A DNA stretch of 5,708 bases, from assembly GCA_020344865.1 (NCBI GenBank), contig CP070830.1, positions 1,338,784-1,344,491 of the forward strand, read 5' to 3'. The notes below the pieces were generated by a model, which had not been told where the DNA came from, searched no databases, and saw nothing but the letters and a program-made list of their open reading frames with translations. This document shows, in pieces, positions 1-5,558 of the stretch. Both the position numbers and the translations under genes were made by a program. The first letter of the stretch is position 1; each line of letters begins with the position of its first letter. The stretch is from Planctomycetota bacterium (lineage in GTDB: Bacteria; Planctomycetota; Phycisphaerae; Sedimentisphaerales; Anaerobacaceae).

Positions 1-213
1 CTCGGCCAAATCGATATCGATTATACGATGCTCAACCACACCCAGAAAATCAGCTACTTTTTTTGCGGCCTCGACTTCGCGCTCGTGCCGCTGACCATAG
101 CGGAAGGTCAAAGCAAACAAACGAAAGCCCTTGCTGCCTGCAATAGCCAGTGTAGTGGCTGAATCAAGGCCGCCACTGAGCAGGACAACCGCCTTTTCGT
201 TTTTTTCCACCAT
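1..213 (-). CDS. queC: 7-cyano-7-deazaguanine synthase QueC, 5' part (runs off the window)
   Basis: Only the first 71 codons are inside the window; the gene continues past base 1. QueC converts 7-carboxy-7-deazaguanine and ammonia to preQ0 using ATP, in the cytoplasm, on the route to queuosine in tRNA. The translated minus strand begins MVEKNEKAVVLLSGGLDS. The SGGLDS motif (residues 13-18) is the PP-loop that binds ATP in this N-type ATP pyrophosphatase family. FRYGQRH (37-43), a run like EVEAAKKVADFLGV (46-59), and the Ile-Asp-rich stretch after EHR all fit QueC. The C-terminal zinc-binding cysteines would lie outside the window and cannot be checked. The ATG at 213 is supported by an AAGGG Shine-Dalgarno sequence (minus strand, bases 226-222) 8 nt upstream. 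The gene diverges from queF, the next enzyme of the pathway. The family call is secure; completeness is unknown. Confidence 0.95.
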   Translation of the reverse strand, partial: MVEKNEKAVVLLSGGLDSATTLAIAGSKGFRLFALTFRYGQRHEREVEAAKKVADFLGVVEHRIIDIDLAE

Positions 214-224
214 TACACTTACCC

Positions 225-253
225 TTGCCAAACTTAAGACGGTTCATTATACT
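225..253 (+). promoter_or_regulatory. Candidate sigma70-type promoter of queF
   Basis: TTGCCA (225-230) and TATACT (248-253) each match the -35 and -10 consensus at five of six bases and are separated by exactly 17 bp. Transcription would start near base 260, leaving about 26 nt before GTG 286. The -35 box overlaps the complement of the queC Shine-Dalgarno sequence, and the -10 overlaps the queC -10. No room remains for a preQ1 riboswitch in such a short leader. Confidence 0.55.
246..251 (-). promoter_or_regulatory. Candidate -10 box of the queC promoter
   Basis: The minus strand reads a perfect TATAAT here. A start about 7 nt downstream (near base 239) would give a leader of about 25 nt that includes the AAGGG ribosome site. 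No good -35 box is visible at 16-18 bp upstream, so an activator or a TG-assisted -10 may be needed. The box lies on the same bases as the queF -10 on the other strand. Confidence 0.45.
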
Positions 254-272
254 CATTGGGCGAGATTTTTGC

Positions 273-276
273 GAGG
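273..276 (+). promoter_or_regulatory. Shine-Dalgarno sequence that decides the queF start
   Basis: GAGG lies 9 nt before GTG 286. The earlier in-frame TTG at 256 has no such site and falls just after the predicted -10 box, so it would probably not be transcribed. Confidence 0.7.
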
Positions 277-285
277 TTTAGAAAG

Positions 286-639
286 GTGAGTGAAAAACCC
301 GAACTGGAATTGTTTGAGAACCCTCATCCGGAGCGGGATTATTGCGTAACAATAAGATGTCCCGAATTCACCAGCGTCTGCCCGCGTACGGGCCAGCCGG
401 ATTTCGGTGAGATTGTCATCGAATATTGTCCCGATAAACTATGCATAGAACTAAAGAGTCTGAAGTTCTATATGCAAAGCTACCGCGATAAGGGCATTTT
501 TTATGAGGCTCTCACAAATGAAATATTGAACGATTTATCTGGTGCGTGCGGACCGCGATGGATGAAAGTTACTTCACGGTTCAGTCCTCGCGGTGGCATA
601 ACGACCGAGGTAGTTGCGGAATATAAACCGGAAAAATAA
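286..639 (+). CDS. queF: NADPH-dependent preQ0 reductase QueF (type I, single domain)
   Basis: QueF reduces the nitrile of preQ0 to the amine of preQ1 with two NADPH, the step after QueC in queuosine synthesis. From GTG 286 the protein has 117 residues, the short unimodular tunnelling-fold form. By spacing against the B. subtilis enzyme, the nucleophilic cysteine is Cys32 (in TSVCPRTGQPDFG), the general acid is Asp39, and the substrate-binding glutamate is Glu74. The QueF family motif ELKSLKFY occupies residues 55-62. The position that is His96 in B. subtilis appears to be Tyr73 here. The longer reading from TTG 256 would add ten residues (MGEIFARFRK) but lacks a ribosome site and starts at the predicted transcription start. 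The next gene follows after 26 bp and is probably co-transcribed. The family call is secure. Confidence 0.95.
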   Translation: MSEKPELELFENPHPERDYCVTIRCPEFTSVCPRTGQPDFGEIVIEYCPDKLCIELKSLKFYMQSYRDKGIFYEALTNEILNDLSGACGPRWMKVTSRFSPRGGITTEVVAEYKPEK

Positions 640-665
640 TCAGAGGTTTATTAAGAGGTGGTAAA

Positions 666-1175
666 ATGACTATATCGTTTCACTGCGAACATTGCGGCAA
701 AAAAATAGAAGCACCCGATAGCGCCGGCGGCAAGTCGGGCAAGTGCCCTGCCTGCCACGGCAAGGTACACGTTCCCAGTCTGGACTCAGATGAAGAGCTC
801 AGGCTCGCACCCTTGGATACAAAAGATTTAGCGGAACAGAGGCGTCTGATGGACGAGACGCGCCAGATTGAACAAGAGATACTAAGTGAAACAGTCGTTC
901 CGGAAGGCTTAGTTGAGCCCGGCATTGACAGTTTATCACCAGATACAAGCGAAAAAGAATTAACGAAAAACATAATTGTCTATCTGCGGCAAATGGCGGA
1001 TGGTGAGCTGGACCAGGCCGAAAGACTCTCTAATGCAATTGTGCCCCATGGCAAAAGGGCCCTAAAGATTCTCGACAAAATAGCACTCAGCGAAATACCT
1101 GAGCCGGAACTGGCCGATATACCTCAGCAGGTGCTTTCGGGGCTGGTCAGGACGCTTCGCAACAGGATAGGTTGA
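666..1175 (+). CDS. Zinc-ribbon protein of unknown function
   Basis: This is a 169-residue protein I cannot assign to a characterised family. Residues 5-37 form a compact zinc ribbon with Cys7-x2-Cys10 and Cys27-x2-Cys30, linked by a Gly/Lys-rich turn (SAGGKSGK), followed by a short KVHVP strand. Similar N-terminal ribbons are common in planctomycete proteins (recalled, not searched). Residues 40-98 are acidic, Glu/Asp-rich and probably helical or disordered. Residues 99-169 look like a small helical domain that ends in a basic segment (VRTLRNRIG). No signal peptide or membrane segment is visible, so it should be cytoplasmic. The start is well supported by AAGAGGTGG (653-661) just before ATG 666. 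It lies 26 bp after queF, so it probably shares that transcript, but nothing in the sequence ties it to queuosine synthesis. Binding to nucleic acid or protein is a guess from the ribbon. Confidence 0.85.
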   Translation: MTISFHCEHCGKKIEAPDSAGGKSGKCPACHGKVHVPSLDSDEELRLAPLDTKDLAEQRRLMDETRQIEQEILSETVVPEGLVEPGIDSLSPDTSEKELTKNIIVYLRQMADGELDQAERLSNAIVPHGKRALKILDKIALSEIPEPELADIPQQVLSGLVRTLRNRIG

Positions 1176-1385
1176 GTTTGATATAAAACATTCTGCGGGC
1201 GGGCCTAAACGTCTCAAAAAAACACTTCAATTTGCGCATATCCCACGATTTTTCCGGTCTATAAAATTAACCGGCCGAGCAATCCCTCCTATTTGGCCCT
1301 CAAGGACATTATTTCTTATATTTTCTATGGAAACGATAAAAACAACCGGGTTGAGTTTCCTATTGCAGCTCGGGGGAAACTTATA
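1176..1385 (+). other. Leader region of the glycosyltransferase gene
   Basis: These 210 bp hold no gene I can support. The glycosyltransferase frame is open from base 1209, but the only start before ATG 1386 is TTG 1293, which has no ribosome site. A weak promoter candidate, TTGGCC (1293-1298) with 18 bp to TATATT (1317-1322), would start transcription near 1329. A 5-bp inverted repeat, CCGGT (1254-1258) and ACCGG (1270-1274), flanks a TATAAA sequence. I see no intrinsic terminator after the zinc-ribbon gene, so readthrough from queF is possible. Confidence 0.4.
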
Positions 1386-3173
1386 ATGGCTAATGAGAGA
1401 ACCCTAGTACATGTCACCCATGAAGTGGTAGGGAAAATCGGCGGCATAGGGGCCGTTCTCCAAGGTTTTTTCACCTGCAATTCCTATCTTGAGACAGTTG
1501 ACCGCTCAATTATTGTCGGCCCGCTGTTTACCACCGAAGGTCCCGCATCAGAACGGCTTGGTGCAAACAGCGAGGTCCTGTATTCATCTATGGACGGGCT
1601 TGTCAATACGGGGTATGCTCCTGCATTCCAGAAACTCGAAGACTCATACAACGTGGGCATAGTCTACGGCAGGCGTACATTCACTGATAAGCAGACAGGT
1701 ATTAAAAGCTCACCGGAGGTACTGCTCATAGACGTAACGCATACCGATAAGGGTATTACTAACGGATTCAAAAGACGCCTGTTTGAAGAGTTCGGCATCC
1801 GCAGCGATTTGTATGAAAATCTATGGGAATATGAGCAGTATGTAAGACTGGCACCTGCGGCAATTGCGGCGCTAAGGGCAATCTGCGCTGTCAAGGATTC
1901 GACGACGGTTGTTGCCCACGAATTCATGGGAATGCCAACGGCACTTGCAGCCATTCTCGAACCTACGTCTGATTTCAAGACCGTTTTCTATGCTCACGAA
2001 GTGGCAACAATGCGCCGAATCGTTGAAACACATCCCGGCCACGACACGATGTTCTACAATGTCATCAAGCAGGCCCACGAAAGCAGACTTTACGTCAACG
2101 AGGTGTTTGGAGAGCAGCACTCTTATTTCAAACACGCCCTGGTAGAGGCTTCCCGGTATTGTGACTCGATATGTGCGGTGGGCGATTATGTCGTTGAGGA
2201 GTTGAGGTTCCTAGCGCCGGAATTTGAGGTTGTTGATATCGATATAGTTTACAACGGCGTACCGGCATACCAAATCACCGCTTGTGAAAAGTTACAGTCC
2301 AAACAGAAACTTCAGGTGTATTGTGAAAAGTTATTAGGTTATAAGCCGGATTTCATCTTTACGCACGTCACAAGATTGGTGCAAAGCAAAGGGCTGTGGC
2401 GCGATTTGCGCGTGCTTTACAAGATAGAAGAAGAGTTTAGAACGCAGGGCAAAACCGGTGTTCTGCTCGTACTTTCCACTGAGACCTGCCCGAGGCACAG
2501 CCGCGACATTCATAATATGGAGTCGGCTTACAACTGGCCTGTCGCCCACCGTGAGGGATGGCCTGACCTCTCGGGAGGTGAGGCAAATTTCTATACGGCG
2601 GTGCAGGAATTCAACACAAGAAGCCGCAATATAAAAATTATTTTTATCAACCAGTTCGGCTTTGCCCCGAGCAGCTGTGGTAAAAGGATGCCGAAGGATA
2701 TGGAATTCATGGACATCCGCAGGGGAAGCGATGTTGAATTCGGCCAAAGCATTTACGAACCGTTCGGTATCGCCCAGCTTGAGGCGCTGACTTTCGGCGG
2801 GATATGCGTATTCAGCAGCGTCTGTGGGTGCGCCGGCTTTCTGCGTGACGTAGCAAGGGGAGAAAAGGTCACTAATGTTATTGTCGCCGACTACACTGAC
2901 CTGGGGGGCAGAGCGTACGGCGATATCGAGGATTTGGTTAAAATTGACCGGCTGGTGCGCGACCAAATAGAAGAGAGCGTCAGCGAGAAAGTCGCGATGC
3001 AAATATGCTCCCGGCTGCCAAAGAGCGAATCCGAGATTGAAAGTCTGATTCAAGCCGGCTATTCGCTGGCAAAAGACATGAGTTGGGACGTAGTCGTAAA
3101 AAGCTATCTGCTGGGCAGCCTGCAAAAGGCCCAGCACAAACAGCATACCGACAGCGTCTATATCAACGCCTGA
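1386..3173 (+). CDS. GT-B glycosyltransferase, glycogen/starch synthase-like
   Basis: The 595-residue protein is probably a cytoplasmic sugar transferase that uses a nucleotide sugar. In the N-terminal Rossmann domain, KIGGIG (17-22) replaces the KTGGL loop of glycogen synthases, and HEFMGMP (178-184) sits where they have the His of DWH. The segment GHDTMFYNVIKQ and onward to YCDSICAVGDYV (about 218-269) recalls the eukaryote-type GT3 enzymes. In the C-terminal domain, R330-x4-K335 (RLVQSKGL) should contact phosphates, and EPFGIAQLE (458-466) is the E-x7-E motif of retaining GT-B enzymes. No signal peptide or membrane helix is visible. ATG 1386 is preferred: GGGGGA lies 8 nt upstream and MANERTLVHVTHE leads straight into the first beta strand. 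TTG 1293 would add 31 residues without a ribosome site. No glycogen genes are adjacent, so donor, acceptor and product remain unknown. Alternative: a transferase for another alpha-glucan or an exopolysaccharide. Confidence 0.85.
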   Translation: MANERTLVHVTHEVVGKIGGIGAVLQGFFTCNSYLETVDRSIIVGPLFTTEGPASERLGANSEVLYSSMDGLVNTGYAPAFQKLEDSYNVGIVYGRRTFTDKQTGIKSSPEVLLIDVTHTDKGITNGFKRRLFEEFGIRSDLYENLWEYEQYVRLAPAAIAALRAICAVKDSTTVVAHEFMGMPTALAAILEPTSDFKTVFYAHEVATMRRIVETHPGHDTMFYNVIKQAHESRLYVNEVFGEQHSYFKHALVEASRYCDSICAVGDYVVEELRFLAPEFEVVDIDIVYNGVPAYQITACEKLQSKQKLQVYCEKLLGYKPDFIFTHVTRLVQSKGLWRDLRVLYKIEEEFRTQGKTGVLLVLSTETCPRHSRDIHNMESAYNWPVAHREGWPDLSGGEANFYTAVQEFNTRSRNIKIIFINQFGFAPSSCGKRMPKDMEFMDIRRGSDVEFGQSIYEPFGIAQLEALTFGGICVFSSVCGCAGFLRDVARGEKVTNVIVADYTDLGGRAYGDIEDLVKIDRLVRDQIEESVSEKVAMQICSRLPKSESEIESLIQAGYSLAKDMSWDVVVKSYLLGSLQKAQHKQHTDSVYINA

Positions 3174-3288
3174 TTCAAACCAAGCCATTCCTTAATTCTC
3201 AAATCGCGCAGAGGATTCAGTTTCTGACTTCGTGCACATCTCCGCACAGCGCAAAAAACACGTCATCGTCCCGGCAAAAGCTATTTTC

Positions 3289-3317
3289 TTGACCGGGCTC
3301 ACCTGGCTCATTAAACT
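3289..3317 (+). promoter_or_regulatory. Candidate coaE promoter
   Basis: TTGACC (3289-3294, five of six consensus bases) is followed after 17 bp by TAAACT (3312-3317, four of six). The start would fall near base 3324, within about two bases of the coaE GTG. The -35 box overlaps one arm of a CCCGG (3270-3274)/CCGGG (3293-3297) inverted repeat. The rest of the 152-bp gap after the glycosyltransferase shows no clear terminator or gene. Confidence 0.4.
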
Positions 3318-3325
3318 GTGCAGCT

Positions 3326-3943
3326 GTGGATGTTCCCAATAGAAAGACAATAATAGGAATTTTGGGTGGTGTGGGCTCGGGCAAAAGCACCGCCGCGGCT
3401 GAGTTTGGCAAATTAGGCTGCGCAATAATCGACGCCGACGAAATAGCTCACAAACTTCTCGATGAGCTTGGTGTACAGGAACGAGTAGTCAGTTCGTTCG
3501 GTCAAGGAATCCTGGACTCGGCAGGGCAAATCGACCGCAAAAAATTAGCTGATATAGTTTTTGCCAACGCTCAGAACCTATCGGCACTTAACGAGATAAT
3601 CCATCCTCTCGTGCTTGAACGGGCGGAGCAACTTATAAAGCAATTTAACAGTCAAGCTGAGGTCAAGGCCATTGTACTGGATATGCCTCTTTTGGTGGAA
3701 GTCGGCTGGTCTGAGCGTTGCGACAAACTGATTTTCGTGGACTGCGGGCAGCAATTAAGGGTCGAAAGGGCCGAAAAAACAGGGGTGTTCAGCAAAAATG
3801 AGCACAAAATTCGAGAAAATTTTCAGATTTCTCTGGACAAAAAGGTAGCCCTCGCCGACAATATCATTGATAACAATTCTGGCTTCTCGGCCTTGGCCGA
3901 GCAGGTCGCTAAGATTTTCTCATATATTACGGATAATGGGTAA
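3326..3943 (+). CDS. coaE: Dephospho-CoA kinase
   Basis: CoaE phosphorylates the ribose 3'-hydroxyl of dephospho-CoA with ATP, the last step of coenzyme A synthesis, in the cytoplasm. The 205-residue length is normal. The P-loop GGVGSGKST is at residues 14-22, and the CoA-site motif DADEIAH is at 36-42 (usually DADxIAR or similar). DRKKLADIVF (70-79), IIHPLV (91-96) and DMPLLVE (119-125) follow in family order. The lid region RVERAEKTG and the C-terminal ALADNIIDNN also fit. GTG 3326 is the only usable start: a stop lies in frame at 3290-3292, and no other ATG, GTG or TTG precedes the P-loop strand. No Shine-Dalgarno sequence is visible, which, together with the promoter placement, suggests a leaderless message. 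rho follows in the same direction 151 bp later. Confidence 0.95.
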   Translation: MDVPNRKTIIGILGGVGSGKSTAAAEFGKLGCAIIDADEIAHKLLDELGVQERVVSSFGQGILDSAGQIDRKKLADIVFANAQNLSALNEIIHPLVLERAEQLIKQFNSQAEVKAIVLDMPLLVEVGWSERCDKLIFVDCGQQLRVERAEKTGVFSKNEHKIRENFQISLDKKVALADNIIDNNSGFSALAEQVAKIFSYITDNG

Positions 3944-3969
3944 GCGGGGTTTTTTAGTAAAAAACGCTT
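3942..3969 (+). other. Imperfect hairpin at the coaE stop codon
   Basis: AAGCG (3942-3946) and TTTTTT (3950-3955) can pair with AAAAAA (3959-3964) and CGCTT (3965-3969). This gives 11 bp with a GGG bulge and a 3-nt loop. The left arm begins inside the TAA stop codon. No U-tract follows, so it does not look like a standard intrinsic terminator. It may protect the coaE 3' end or mean nothing. Confidence 0.35.
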
Positions 3970-3996
3970 GCAGAGTAGTATCCATTTTGATATATT
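3968..3996 (+). promoter_or_regulatory. Candidate rho promoter
   Basis: TTGCAG (3968-3973, three of six consensus bases) and TATATT (3991-3996, five of six) are 17 bp apart. A TG lies one base before the -10 (TGA then TATATT), an extended -10 that can offset the weak -35. Transcription would start near 4003 and give a rho leader of about 92 nt. Readthrough from coaE is also possible. Confidence 0.45.
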
Positions 3997-4068
3997 AATT
4001 CTAATTCTGTTCAAAGTTCAAATCCTATTGAATTCCTACGGGACAGTTTTTCACGCGAATCCCAACAG

Positions 4069-4085
4069 TTTTGCAAGGTGCAAAA
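4069..4085 (+). promoter_or_regulatory. Small hairpin abutting the rho ribosome site
   Basis: TTTTGC (4069-4074) and GCAAAA (4080-4085) form a 6-bp perfect stem with the loop AAGGT. The right arm runs directly into GGAG (4086-4089), the core of the rho Shine-Dalgarno sequence. The stem is short and A/U-rich. It could modulate ribosome access, but this is inference. Confidence 0.35.
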
Positions 4086-4094
4086 GGAGTGATA

Positions 4095-5558
4095 ATGGCT
4101 AAATCCGGAAAGAAACACAAAAAGAAGAAAAAGAAGGCGACGGCCGAAGGCCAAGGCGCAGTCGGAGAAACAGTCAGCGAGGCTTCGGACCAAAATGAAG
4201 GCGGAGTAACGACCGCCGTTGCCGAGGATGAAGCTCAGAAGTCCAAGAAGACTTCCGAAGAATCCACCCATGCCAAGTATGAGCGGATTAAAAAAGGCAA
4301 CTTGTATTTAAAGGACTTGCAGAAGCTCACCGTAGCAGAGCTGCACGACATTGCCAAGAAAGAGGACATCCAAGAATACAGCGCGCTCAAGAAGCAGGAT
4401 TTGATTTTCAGGATTCTCAAGGAGCGTATTCGCCAAAATGGTCTGATGTACGGTGAAGGCGTGCTTGAAGTACTGCCCGACGGTTACGGATTTCTGCGGA
4501 ATCCGGATTATAACTACCTGTCGTCACCGGACGACATATATGTCTCGCCTTCCCAAATCAGGCGCTTCGGTTTGCGAACCGGAAACCTTGTATCAGGGCA
4601 GATAAGGCCACCGAAAGATTCAGAAAAGTACTTTGCCCTTCTGCGTGTCGAAGCGATTAACCATGAAGACCCAGATATGCTCGCGGAAAAGGTGGTGTTC
4701 AGTGACCTGACACCGCTACATCCGGAGGAACGCTTCATAATGGAGACGACCCAAGAAGAGTTGAATATGCGGATAATCGATTTGATAACGCCAGTAGGAA
4801 AAGGCCAGCGAGGTCTGATTGTCGCTCCGCCGCGAACGGGCAAGACGATTCTGCTGCAAAAGATAGCTAACGCCATCAGTACGAACTATCCCGAGGTCAG
4901 GCTTATAGTGCTTCTGATTGACGAGCGGCCGGAGGAAGTTACTGAAATGGAGCGAAAGACCGCCGATGACGTCGAGGTTATAAGCTCGACCTTCGATGAG
5001 CCTGCAGCGCGTCACTGCCAAGTGGCGGAGGTAGTTATCGAGAAGGCCAGGCGGATGGTCGAGTACGGGGAAGATGTTGTCATTCTGCTGGACTCCATAA
5101 CGCGTCTTGCACGTGCGTACAATACGGAGCAGCCGCACTCGGGTAAAATCCTGACGGGCGGTGTCGATTCCGGTGCAATGCAGATGCCAAAGAAATTCTT
5201 CGGGGCGGCAAGGAACGTCGAGCACGGTGGTTCACTGACTATTTTTGCAACCGCGCTGATAGATACCGGCTCCAAGATGGACGAGGTGATTTTCGAGGAG
5301 TTTAAGGCAACGGGTAATATGGAGCTTCACCTTGACCGGCGATTAGTTGACAGGAGGACCTGGCCGGCCATAGACATCAGCCGGAGCGGAACCCGAAGGG
5401 AAGAATTGCTGCTCGACGCAAAGGAACTCGAGCTCGTATATCGGCTGCGAAGGGTTCTGAGTGAACTAATGCCAATCGAGGCAGTTGAGTTGCTGAAGAG
5501 CAGGCTTGGTAAGTGCAAGAGCAATGCAGAGTTCTTGATGACGATGAATCTGGATTAG
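4095..5558 (+). CDS. rho: Transcription termination factor Rho
   Basis: Rho is a homohexameric RNA-dependent ATPase and helicase that ends transcription of untranslated RNA. The 487-residue protein is longer than E. coli Rho (419) because of its N-terminus: residues 3-14 are almost all lysine, and about 15-60 are acidic and low in complexity. A Rho_N helical domain (about 70-112) and a cold-shock-like RNA-binding domain with DGYGFLR (129-135) follow. The ATPase core has the P-loop APPRTGKT (244-251), DERPEEVTEM (276-285), the Walker B strand VVILLD (328-333), the Q-loop segment LTGGVDSGAM (353-362), the R-loop region FKATGNMEL (403-411) and RSGTR (430-434) with the arginine finger. All the core motifs are intact. 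ATG 4095 is chosen because AAAAGGAG ends 5 nt upstream; an earlier in-frame TTG at 4071 lies inside the leader hairpin. It follows coaE, an order I recall from planctomycetes. Confidence 0.97.
   Translation: MAKSGKKHKKKKKKATAEGQGAVGETVSEASDQNEGGVTTAVAEDEAQKSKKTSEESTHAKYERIKKGNLYLKDLQKLTVAELHDIAKKEDIQEYSALKKQDLIFRILKERIRQNGLMYGEGVLEVLPDGYGFLRNPDYNYLSSPDDIYVSPSQIRRFGLRTGNLVSGQIRPPKDSEKYFALLRVEAINHEDPDMLAEKVVFSDLTPLHPEERFIMETTQEELNMRIIDLITPVGKGQRGLIVAPPRTGKTILLQKIANAISTNYPEVRLIVLLIDERPEEVTEMERKTADDVEVISSTFDEPAARHCQVAEVVIEKARRMVEYGEDVVILLDSITRLARAYNTEQPHSGKILTGGVDSGAMQMPKKFFGAARNVEHGGSLTIFATALIDTGSKMDEVIFEEFKATGNMELHLDRRLVDRRTWPAIDISRSGTRREELLLDAKELELVYRLRRVLSELMPIEAVELLKSRLGKCKSNAEFLMTMNLD

Noticed and set aside
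9..22. 14-bp perfect palindrome AATCGATATCGATT
   Set aside because: It lies in the queC coding region and is explained by the Ile-Ile-Asp-Ile-Asp codons; a similar ATATCGATAT occurs at an Asp-Ile-Asp-Ile run in the glycosyltransferase.
1232..1265. TTGCGC and TATAAA as a promoter for the glycosyltransferase
   Set aside because: The spacing is 22 bp, too long for a sigma70-type promoter, and no better -35 lies at 16-18 bp.
2334..3188. Long 284-codon open frame on the minus strand
   Set aside because: It lies fully antisense to the glycosyltransferase, whose conserved R-x4-K and E-x7-E motifs show which strand is coding; the antisense product has no recognisable domain.
4716..5225. 169-codon open frame on the minus strand
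   Set aside because: It is antisense to the ATPase core of rho, which is strongly conserved; this is a shadow frame.
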